In this document: piece after piece, positions 43,679 through 51,383 of the stretch
How positions within the stretch are numbered: position 1 is the first letter of the stretch
Layout: each line of letters begins with the position of its first letter
Position numbers and translations under genes: made by a program
The notes under the pieces: model-generated
The model's input: only the letters and a program-made list of their open reading frames with translations
What the model was told of the DNA's origin: nothing
Database searches by the model: none
Assembly: GCA_910575605.1 (NCBI GenBank)
Contig: CAJTEW010000002.1
Location: 326,990 to 390,989, forward strand
Direction of reading: 5' to 3'
DNA length: 64,000 nucleotides
Source of the DNA: Lachnospiraceae bacterium
Lineage (GTDB): Bacteria; Bacillota; Clostridia; Lachnospirales; Lachnospiraceae

Positions 43679-44005
43679 TCAATCCGTCTGATCGGTATGT
43701 CCCTCCTTTACAATGGCTTTCAGTAAGAACAGATAGTTGAGGCTGTCTGTGATCTTTTCCTCCCATGTGCTTATCCCGTAATCCGTATCATTGTCAAAGC
43801 ACATGTCATACAGGGAAACGATATGCTTCGCCAGCATCCCGGCAAGGGCGCGCTCCGGCGTGGTGTGCTGCAAGGCTGCCGCCGCCTTAAAAGCCCCCAG
43901 CCGGTCCGTATCGTCCCCGGTATATTCCTTCGTTTTCTTTTGCAGTGTGTCGGCACAGAGCCGCACCTGCGCGTTAAATACGGCATTGACTTCCTGCTGT
44001 GTGAT
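43679..44005 (-). CDS. Small alpha-helical MazG/DUF1599-like protein, non-AUG start
   Basis: A 108-residue protein. Features: VRLCADTLQKKTKEY, LAGMLAKHIVSLYDM, DYGISTWEEKITDSLNYLFLL. The last block resembles the W-x-E-K-I-x-D-x-x-N-Y-L-x-L-L ending of DUF1599/phage nucleotide hydrolase-like proteins. The frame begins TQQEVNAVFNAQVRL after an ATC at 44005 that has AAGGAGG at 8 nt. The first standard codon, GTG 43966, has no ribosome-binding site and would trim a conserved-looking segment. Likely acts on nucleotides with ThyX and Dut; weak on family. Confidence 0.6.
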   Translation of the reverse strand: MTQQEVNAVFNAQVRLCADTLQKKTKEYTGDDTDRLGAFKAAAALQHTTPERALAGMLAKHIVSLYDMCFDNDTDYGISTWEEKITDSLNYLFLLKAIVKEGHTDQTD

Positions 44006-44114
44006 ATGGCATCCCTCCTTTGAAAAATGGATTGTCCCGAATACTGTATAGAATCCGGGACAGTTTTACTAAAAGCAGAACAAAATACACATTATAGCTC
44101 TTATCCGCTGCATT

Positions 44115-44597
44115 TCAGGCGCTCGGCAGATAAATCCAGTCGTGCATCAGGCACACGCTGGGTTCGTCCTCCCTGGGGACCAGGTGGTAGGTACATTCCC
44201 CGTACACGGTCCGCTTGTCCTCGATCTCCATGCCATACGCCTTGTAGAAGCGGTATTCCAGGTTGGAAATGATACACCGCAGCGTCTGCAGCGCCTCCCG
44301 CTGTGAAGTCACGATCAGGTCCCGGTCAATGCTGCGCTTTAAGAACAGCAGGGATTTATAAAGCTGTACCTCCGTCCGGTAAGGGCGGTAATCCTCATGC
44401 TCCAGCCATCCGCTAAAGGCCACCGGCCCGCTCTGGACCACATCACGTTCCGGGTGGTAATACTCGTAGCAGTCCAGGTTTGCCGTATTCAGAAGATAGA
44501 GCATTTCCCGGACCTCATTCTCCGGCATATCATAGAACCGCAGAAGGGAGCGGTACAGATGGACGTAGCCGGGTATCGAAACAATGGTATTCACCAT
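44115..44597 (-). CDS. Conserved ICE protein, unknown function (160 aa)
   Basis: A 160-residue soluble, mostly helical protein starting MVNTIVSIPGYVHLYRSLL. It contains LNTANLDCYEYYHPERDVV, IDRDLIVTSQREALQTLR and a C-terminal CTYHLVPREDEPSVCLMHDW. I do not recognise the family. AGGAGG precedes the ATG. It lies between the sortase fusion and the nucleotide genes. Confidence 0.7.
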   Translation of the reverse strand: MVNTIVSIPGYVHLYRSLLRFYDMPENEVREMLYLLNTANLDCYEYYHPERDVVQSGPVAFSGWLEHEDYRPYRTEVQLYKSLLFLKRSIDRDLIVTSQREALQTLRCIISNLEYRFYKAYGMEIEDKRTVYGECTYHLVPREDEPSVCLMHDWIYLPSA

Positions 44598-44663
44598 AGA
44601 AAAATCCTCCTAAATAGCAGGTGCGGGAGCAGAGCGCCCCCGCACTGGTTTCCAATATTCTTG

Positions 44664-47600
44664 TTAATCGTTTACAGCCGCCAGCTTTCCCATGACAATA
44701 AAGCGGCTCTTACTTCCGGGCGTACAGGTGGAAAGGGTCAGCACCTTGTCACTGGAAGTCACCGTAACATCGGTCTCAATGACAGACCGGTCCGCCATTT
44801 CAGAAAGCCATGTGGTGTAGGCCCCGTCATCCTTCCAGCTAAGCCTCCAGGGGGAGGTGTCGCTGCCGGATTCCGCCGGTTTCGCCTCAAATGCGGAGAA
44901 AACCTCCATCACATAACCGCCGTCAGGGGTGACAAGGTACATCTGCGGGTGCCCGTCATAATAGCTCTGTCCGCCATATTCATTCAGCGCGGCGAACATG
45001 GAGCCGTCCCGCATGTTGTGGCCGTAGATAATGGTATTGCGGTCTGAAAAATCCGCCTGATTCTCATAGTCTGCAAACAGGCAGCCCACCTTGTTATAGG
45101 TGCCGTCATACAGATGGCGCAGGTAATACTCGTTATTGTCTGTCTGCGTTACCGGATAGTTGATGGCCGTATCAGGAAGGTTGAGCCATCCGATGATGTC
45201 CGGCCCGTTTTCCCTGAGAGCCTCAAAATCAACAACAGGGAGGACCGTACTTGAATCCTCCCTGCCTGTTTCTTCCTCTGCCCCCGGTTCTTCCGGTTCC
45301 CCAGCCTGCTCCGGTACTTCCACATGTTTTGCCAGCCCGTTATAGGTTCCGGCACTCTCGGCATACTGGCTGAGGTCGCGGACGATCAGAAACCCGCTGC
45401 CAAGAGCCAGCAACCCGCAGAGGGAAATCACCGCAATGCCGGCAGCCTTTGTCCTGGCGGTATTTCTGCTGTGCTTTCCCTTTTTTAAATAGACCACGGC
45501 AAACAGCCCGCCGCCGATCACAGCCAGCGCCAGAAGCCCGCCATACAGGAAGATGAAATTATCATCCCCGGTCTGCGGTACCGCTTTGCCCGGATTGGAC
45601 GGTGTGGACGGATTGGATGGGTTAGACGGATTGGACGGTGTTTTCGGATTCTCCGGGGTGTCCGGCGTTTTTGGTTTCTCCGGTTTTTCATTGAAGAACT
45701 GGACCGTTGCGGTTTCATCCGCCTTGATCTCCACCGTGGCAGCGTCAGGAATGATATAGTCCCTGCTTGCCCGGTTGGAGATTTCCGTTACGGTATAAAT
45801 GCCGACGCGCAGCCCCTTGACCTCGATCACGCCGGATTTCGGGGAGGTAAAGGTCTCACAATAGGAGCCGTCCGCATTCTTGACCTCAAAAGCAAACCCA
45901 TCCTTGCGCCCGTCACTGGAATCCTTCGTGATCTTCAGGTTCCCGCGGTACGCCTCATTGGTAAAGCCGCGCCCGGCCCCGCCGTTTTCCACAACGGCCA
46001 CCTGGCCGTCCTCGGTGATCTCAAAATAGTAGGCGTTTTCATCCAGCTGGTAGCCCTCCGGCGCCTTGCTTTCCTTCACAAAATAGCCCTTTGCCAGAAG
46101 GTTCTCCGCCGTATGGTAGCCCGCATCCGATTCTTTCAGTGTGCCGATCTTCGTATCTTCGGAATCAAATTCCTTATTGCCGTTGGCGTCCTCATACAGA
46201 TCGAACACCGCGCCGGAGAGGAAACGCAGGAAGGTGTTGTTATCCCTGTCCTTTTTCTCCACAGAAGAAGGCTCGTCTACCGCTTCGGTTTTCATCACTT
46301 GCACGCTGCCGCGGATCAGGGTGTTTTCCACCTTAATCTCTATGCTCTGGCCGTCCACACCGATATAGATATGGTGCTGTTCGGGGCTTACCGTATAAAG
46401 CGCCGGAGAGGAAATTTCCTTTACGATCCAGTGGCCGTAAGGGATATTCTCAAAGGCAAAGCTGCCATCCTCGCCAGTAGTAACGGTAAGCAGCGCATTT
46501 TCCCCTGTAAATTCCTCGATATCGGGCTTAAACAATCCCATGACCGCGCCGGCTAGCTTCACATCCTCGCCGCCATCCGGGTTTTCGCCGGTTTTCACGC
46601 CGTCCACACGCCCGCGCAGCAGGTCATTGGGAACCGCCCCGCCCTCATTTACAAGAACCTGCACCAGCGCCGCCTCCTGGCCGGCATATTCAAAAACAAC
46701 CGGATATTCCGTATCAGGGAGGATATAAGCGCTGTTTGTGGTGCGCTCCTTCACATAGTAGCTGCCAAAAGGCAGGTCGGAGGCAAAGGAAGCGCCATAG
46801 CCGCCCGCCTCATTCGGGTCAATGGAAACCACCTCCAGAAGCCCGCCTGCCGGGATCACGCTGCCGTCAAGGGCCGTCAGATCAGCGGAAGCATACAGCC
46901 CGAAAGAAATGTCTTTGTATTCCTCGTTCATGCCGAGCCCGAACAGCCCGTCCGTTTCCAGCGCTTTAGACAGGCTTACCGCCACCTTCTGGCGCTCGTC
47001 ATAGAGGCCGGCTGCGGCATGTGTCACTTCCACGGTTTCCCCCGCATAGGTAAGCTCCGCATATTCCGGCTGGGTGTTTAAGACCATCCCCTCCGGCGCC
47101 TGGCGTTCCTCCAGACGGTAACGGCCCAGGTACAAAAGCCCGCTCTGTGCCGTTCCATCCTCCCCGGTGGTAAGGGTCTCCACGACGGCATCCTTTGCCG
47201 CCCTGAGCGTACCGTCGCCGGTATAAATATCTTCATCCGCGATCACGTCATAGACTGCGCCCGGAAGCCCCATGACCTCATACACCGGCTGGTACAGGCC
47301 GCCGTTCTCCTGGACGGAAGCGAATACCTCGCCGGTCTTGGTAATGGTAAGCTGCCCCTTCTGCGGCATATTGTGCTGTGTGACCGTGACAACCGACTCG
47401 CTGCCGTCAATGGTAAACGGCACCGGCTCACTGGAAAGCACATAACCGTAGGGCGCCGCCACCTCATACAATTCATAATCTCCGGTGTGCAGAGGCTCCG
47501 GCAGCATCAGCCAGCCTTCATCCGAAACATAGAAGGTATCAAGGGTTTCCGGGTTCGGGTAGTAGATTTCCTGGGTGACAAGTTCCCCGGTGGACAAATC

Positions 47601-49595
47601 CCTGATCTGGAAGCCGGTGCCCGTCATCGGGATAATATTGCCGGTCTCCGCATCGCATTTCTCCACACGCAGCCTTGCGGTAATGGTACGGTTATTCAGG
47701 ATATAGCTGTAAGTCTGTCCGTTGGAGGAAACAAAGACCGTAAAATCCGGGATAAATGCCTTCCCTTCCTCGCCGGAAACCTGATGCACCGTGTAATGTC
47801 CGTAGGGGAGCATTTTGGAGGAAGCGAAGCCGTCCCCGTCCGTGGTGAGCAGGTCACGCTCGCTTTCCTTCGCTGCGTCATAGCTGCCAGCCGCTTTCAG
47901 ATAGACCTCAAAAACTGCGCCGGCCTCCGGACGCTCAATGACGCCCTCATTGGGCTCGTCCGTATTTTCATCCCCGGACACATCCGGGTCCAGGTCGTCC
48001 GTATGCTTCACAAGCTGGATGTTTCCGTAAATGACCGTTTCCGTGACCTGGTTCTCGGTGGTGTTCAGCTCCACTTCATAAAGCGTGGGGGAAGCGCCCA
48101 CCTCATAGACCGTATCGTTTAAGAGGTAGCCGGTGCTCGGCTCGATCTCCCGCACGGTCCAGTTATCGCCGCAGACATAGTACCGGGTCATAAAGCTGCC
48201 GTCCGGCCCGGTAGTGTAGGTGTCTACCAGCTCGCCGTTGTTATAAATCCCGTAAACTGCCCCTGCAAGGGTGGCGTCGCCCTGGGCGGTGCCGGTATCT
48301 GCGTCACTCTTTACCACATGGGCACGGAATTTTTTCAGGATATTGCTGAAATGCACCGTGGCGGTCTGGCCGCTTTCAATGGTGACATACTGCGCGGAAG
48401 GGGTCACATAGCGGTCCACCGGCAGCTCCTTCACCAGATAGGTGCCGGGCAGCAGCTTTTCCTTGATCTGCCCGTTTTCCCCGGTAGTGACGGTTTCATC
48501 CACCTTGTTCCCCAGGATGTCCGTGCCGGAGATTTGGAAAGGAATCCCGGACACAATGCCGTCCTCGCTGGTCTTGACAATCTTTGCGGTGCCGTAGGTC
48601 TCGGTCTTGATCTTTACAAAGAAGGAGACCGGGTCGCTGGCGCCGGTCATCATGGTCTGGTAACCCGGCCTCCCCCAGATTAGCATGTCGTTAGCAACCG
48701 GAATATCCTTTCGGAATTCAAAGGTGACAGGGTCCATGATCATGTTCTTACTGGTGAACGTGTACTTGTTCCCGCTCCTTGTGACGGAAACGCCGCTGCC
48801 CTTCAAGGTCTCCAGGTTGATTTTCAGGTTATTGGTGTCCGTGACGGTCAGGGTATAGACTTTTTTCTCCGTGTCCCATTTCAGCTCCAGCTCCGGGGCT
48901 TCGCTTTTCTTCGTGGAAGTAAAGGAGGGGACTGTGGAATGGGAGGCGACCTGCGAAAGAATCCAGTTATATGCCTTTTCCGCAGGACGTCCGGCAATCA
49001 CGCTGAAATACTGGTCTGCCTTTGCCTGGCCGTTCCCGTGCCGGCTGTAAGGGTCGCTGCGGAGCTGCTGCTGGTATTCCCAGAGGATGATCTGTGTCGC
49101 CATTTTATAATCGTCCTCGTTAATGCCGGACACAGGGAGGGAAGCGCCGGGTTTCCAGCCGTAGATCGCCGTCAGGGTAATGCCCCGGCGTGCTTCTGCC
49201 GGAAGGAGGTTTAAGTAATTGCTGTTCGTACCGCTTTCCGATGTATAGGTATTGTCAGAAGTATTATAGGCAATGCCGCTCTCCACACAATAGACCTGCT
49301 GGCTGCTCCCGTCCGAAGCTGTCAGCATATAATGCCGGTAAGCGCTGCCCCCGGAACTGGCGCGCACATCCATCGTCCCGTCAGAATTGTAGACAAGGTA
49401 GGTGTAAGGCGCCGGCGCATAATAATGCTGCCCGTCAGACCCCACATATTGGTCGCCCAGCCAGGAGCTTGCTTTCTGTCCCGGCGAAAACGCAAACGCC
49501 TGAGTAGGGATCAGCCCAAAGACGCATACTGCGCAGAGAAGAAATGCCAGCAGCCGCTCTAGGCCGCTACGGTAATGGATTGTTGTTTTCTCCAT
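44664..49595 (-). CDS. Thioester/Cna-B adhesin fused to a class B sortase (1643 aa)
   Basis: One uninterrupted frame. Residues 1-35 are a signal peptide. About 45-215 form a TQXA thioester domain (Cys103 in VYCVESG, Gln168 in ATQIILWE), which can bind covalently to host or cell surfaces. About 330-1290 are a series of Cna-B/SpaA-type beta domains. A Pro/Asn/Ser linker leads to the sorting signal VPQTG (1339), a membrane helix and a basic loop KKGKHSRN. Then a second helix (about 1383-1406) and a complete SrtB domain follow: His1526 in YGHN, Cys1624 in LSTC, Arg1631. The topology places adhesin and sortase both outside. Normally enzyme and substrate are separate genes. It follows the DUF4366 gene; role probably mating-cell contact. 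Confidence 0.88.
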   Translation of the reverse strand: MEKTTIHYRSGLERLLAFLLCAVCVFGLIPTQAFAFSPGQKASSWLGDQYVGSDGQHYYAPAPYTYLVYNSDGTMDVRASSGGSAYRHYMLTASDGSSQQVYCVESGIAYNTSDNTYTSESGTNSNYLNLLPAEARRGITLTAIYGWKPGASLPVSGINEDDYKMATQIILWEYQQQLRSDPYSRHGNGQAKADQYFSVIAGRPAEKAYNWILSQVASHSTVPSFTSTKKSEAPELELKWDTEKKVYTLTVTDTNNLKINLETLKGSGVSVTRSGNKYTFTSKNMIMDPVTFEFRKDIPVANDMLIWGRPGYQTMMTGASDPVSFFVKIKTETYGTAKIVKTSEDGIVSGIPFQISGTDILGNKVDETVTTGENGQIKEKLLPGTYLVKELPVDRYVTPSAQYVTIESGQTATVHFSNILKKFRAHVVKSDADTGTAQGDATLAGAVYGIYNNGELVDTYTTGPDGSFMTRYYVCGDNWTVREIEPSTGYLLNDTVYEVGASPTLYEVELNTTENQVTETVIYGNIQLVKHTDDLDPDVSGDENTDEPNEGVIERPEAGAVFEVYLKAAGSYDAAKESERDLLTTDGDGFASSKMLPYGHYTVHQVSGEEGKAFIPDFTVFVSSNGQTYSYILNNRTITARLRVEKCDAETGNIIPMTGTGFQIRDLSTGELVTQEIYYPNPETLDTFYVSDEGWLMLPEPLHTGDYELYEVAAPYGYVLSSEPVPFTIDGSESVVTVTQHNMPQKGQLTITKTGEVFASVQENGGLYQPVYEVMGLPGAVYDVIADEDIYTGDGTLRAAKDAVVETLTTGEDGTAQSGLLYLGRYRLEERQAPEGMVLNTQPEYAELTYAGETVEVTHAAAGLYDERQKVAVSLSKALETDGLFGLGMNEEYKDISFGLYASADLTALDGSVIPAGGLLEVVSIDPNEAGGYGASFASDLPFGSYYVKERTTNSAYILPDTEYPVVFEYAGQEAALVQVLVNEGGAVPNDLLRGRVDGVKTGENPDGGEDVKLAGAVMGLFKPDIEEFTGENALLTVTTGEDGSFAFENIPYGHWIVKEISSPALYTVSPEQHHIYIGVDGQSIEIKVENTLIRGSVQVMKTEAVDEPSSVEKKDRDNNTFLRFLSGAVFDLYEDANGNKEFDSEDTKIGTLKESDAGYHTAENLLAKGYFVKESKAPEGYQLDENAYYFEITEDGQVAVVENGGAGRGFTNEAYRGNLKITKDSSDGRKDGFAFEVKNADGSYCETFTSPKSGVIEVKGLRVGIYTVTEISNRASRDYIIPDAATVEIKADETATVQFFNEKPEKPKTPDTPENPKTPSNPSNPSNPSTPSNPGKAVPQTGDDNFIFLYGGLLALAVIGGGLFAVVYLKKGKHSRNTARTKAAGIAVISLCGLLALGSGFLIVRDLSQYAESAGTYNGLAKHVEVPEQAGEPEEPGAEEETGREDSSTVLPVVDFEALRENGPDIIGWLNLPDTAINYPVTQTDNNEYYLRHLYDGTYNKVGCLFADYENQADFSDRNTIIYGHNMRDGSMFAALNEYGGQSYYDGHPQMYLVTPDGGYVMEVFSAFEAKPAESGSDTSPWRLSWKDDGAYTTWLSEMADRSVIETDVTVTSSDKVLTLSTCTPGSKSRFIVMGKLAAVND

Positions 49596-49633
49596 GTAAT
49601 ATCCTCGCTTTCTTAAAATACTAAAGGACAGCT

Positions 49634-50830
49634 TTATTCGCTGTCCCTGTCGTCAAAATCGTCCTCGGAGAGAAATTCCGTCTCGCCGTAAGCCTCGTCC
49701 GGGTCAAAGCCTTCGCCGTATCCGTCATCCTCGAAATCCTCGTCATCCTCCGCCTGCTGTTTCGGACGGACGATCTTCACATAATAGCCAACGCCTCCTG
49801 CTGCAAGCAGGGCAATGATAATAAAAATGATCGTGCCGGCGCTGCCCTTGTCTTTTTTTGGCTGCTCGGCCTGCGCGGGTTCCTCCGTTTCCGCAGGTTT
49901 TTCCTTCCCGGCACAGCCTTTCAGGTCATTCTTGCAGACCGGGCAGGCGGTATCAACTTCCCCGGCTGCGCATTTCTCCGTACAGGTGCAGACATCCTCT
50001 GCCGGGATCGCACTCATGGTGTCCTCGCTCTTTTCCGCCAGCGCCATCAGGTCAGCCTCGGTAACGCCGTTCAGGAAGTAGACGTTGTTGCCGTCCCGCT
50101 TTCCGTCAATAATCAGATAGAACACATTCCCGTCCTCGGAGGTGATGGTGTAAAACTGTTTATCCCCATCTTCCCCGGTGGCCGTATCTAACACCGTGCC
50201 GGTGCCCTCCGGGGTAAATGCGCCGTCCGGGATAGCGGAAGCGGTTTCCGTTTCCTCCTGGGAATCGGGGCTGCCGCCGTTTGTGCCAGAGGCTGTATTA
50301 CCGCCGCCATTGGCACCCGTATTCGTACCTGTATTAGAACCATTCCCTGAATTGCTGCTGCCGGCATTGCTGTTCCCGGCATTGCTGTTTGTGCTGCCGG
50401 GGGAAGCAGCCTGGGCCTGCACAGGTTTTGCCGCCGTGCCGCCCTGGTTCTGCTGTACCGCGGCAGCAGGTTTTTCCGTGGGTTCCGGTTCCTCATAATA
50501 AGGATTCTCAAACTTCACGGTCTTTGAGCGGTTCCCGGCATAGTCCTGGGCGTACACGCTTACCTGCTTTTCCGTGCCGGCATAATCCTTTAAGGTGACG
50601 GAAGCCGCCCCATTGGTTAGGGAATTGATACGGTTCCCGTCCACAAATACCGCCTCCACGCCGGAATTATCGTCGCTGCTTTCTATTTTCAGCGTGTCGC
50701 CGTCCAGGGAAGCCGTAAGTTCGGGCGGCGTGGTATCTTTGTCCCCGGCTGCATAAGCCGTCAGGGGCAAAGATATGGCGCTTATGACAAGCATAAGCGC
50801 CAGTAGCAGAGAGATTTTTTTAGTCCTCAT
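49634..50830 (-). CDS. CD1107-family (DUF4366) surface protein
   Basis: A 398-residue secreted, membrane-anchored protein: signal peptide (1-28), an Ig/Cna-like domain (about 30-105), an Asn/Gly/Ser/Thr-rich linker (about 150-195), the DUF4366 core (FYTITSEDGNVFYLIID, VYFLNGVTEADL), a Cys cluster (CTCTEKCAAG...CPVC), a membrane helix (about 332-352) and a very acidic tail. Start 50830 (GGAGG). A standard part of Tn1549-like transfer regions. It overlaps the end of the DUF4315 gene. Confidence 0.88.
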   Translation of the reverse strand: MRTKKISLLLALMLVISAISLPLTAYAAGDKDTTPPELTASLDGDTLKIESSDDNSGVEAVFVDGNRINSLTNGAASVTLKDYAGTEKQVSVYAQDYAGNRSKTVKFENPYYEEPEPTEKPAAAVQQNQGGTAAKPVQAQAASPGSTNSNAGNSNAGSSNSGNGSNTGTNTGANGGGNTASGTNGGSPDSQEETETASAIPDGAFTPEGTGTVLDTATGEDGDKQFYTITSEDGNVFYLIIDGKRDGNNVYFLNGVTEADLMALAEKSEDTMSAIPAEDVCTCTEKCAAGEVDTACPVCKNDLKGCAGKEKPAETEEPAQAEQPKKDKGSAGTIIFIIIALLAAGGVGYYVKIVRPKQQAEDDEDFEDDGYGEGFDPDEAYGETEFLSEDDFDDRDSE

Positions 50831-51065
50831 TCTTATCCTCCTGTTTCTGCAGCGGGCCATCCCCGGACGGGGCGGACTGCTGCGATTTCAGAAATTCGGC
50901 CAGCTGCTGGGGTGTCAGATGGAAGCTGCGGGCAATCGCCACATAATCGGTATTCTCCAGCTCCGTTTTCTGCTTTTCCAGGTCGCGGAGCTTGGCCTGC
51001 ATCTCCGCAATCTTTGTTTTTGTCTTGTCGATCTCTTTCTCCAGTTTCTCAATCTTAGGGTTCAA
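50820..51065 (-). CDS. DUF4315 coiled-coil protein
   Basis: An 81-residue protein: an almost perfect coiled coil (about 1-38, KIEKLEKEIDKTKTKI...) then VAIARSFHLTPQQLAEFL and a polar tail. This is DUF4315. Its gene regularly precedes the DUF4366 gene, and here they overlap by 11 nt. ATG 51065 with GGAGG. Probably the first gene of the surface-protein operon, just downstream of the repeat array. Confidence 0.88.
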   Translation of the reverse strand: MNPKIEKLEKEIDKTKTKIAEMQAKLRDLEKQKTELENTDYVAIARSFHLTPQQLAEFLKSQQSAPSGDGPLQKQEDKNED

Positions 51066-51089
51066 TTTATTACCTCCAATCTGTCTTTT

Positions 51090-51368
51090 TGCAAAACAGT
51101 TTGATAATAATAAGCTCCATAATTACAATTAAGTTTGATAATTTACTCCAAAACTTAATATCACGAAGCCATGTTGCAGAAAAGCAAAGAAGCATAATAA
51201 GAACCATGCTCCTTTAAGTGCCACGAAATCTCCGTTTGTATCAACTTTAATTGTCATTTTCTTTGAGTTTTATCAATCATAATTGTCAATTTCTTTGTGA
51301 AGCCATTTTTATCAAACAAAGTTGTAAATTATCAATCTTTATTGCAAAATTATCAAACTTAATTGTCA
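51090..51368. repeat. Seven copies of an 18-bp AT-rich site
   Basis: Consensus TATCAAnnnTnATTGTCA. Five copies in plus orientation start at 51239, 51271, 51310, 51330 and 51351; the last three are 20-21 bp apart (two helical turns). Two inverted copies lie at 51090-51106 and 51123-51140. They fill the 318-base gap between the NlpC gene and the DUF4315 gene, which holds no other gene. Likely an operator array for the surface-protein operon, or an iteron-like site. Confidence 0.75.
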
Positions 51369-51383
51369 CTGGACACCAATCTG

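Noticed and set aside
51070..51208. Possible small membrane protein in the repeat-filled gap
   Set aside because: On careful reading the frame breaks at a TGA after about 14 codons, and the sequence is made of the 18-bp repeats.
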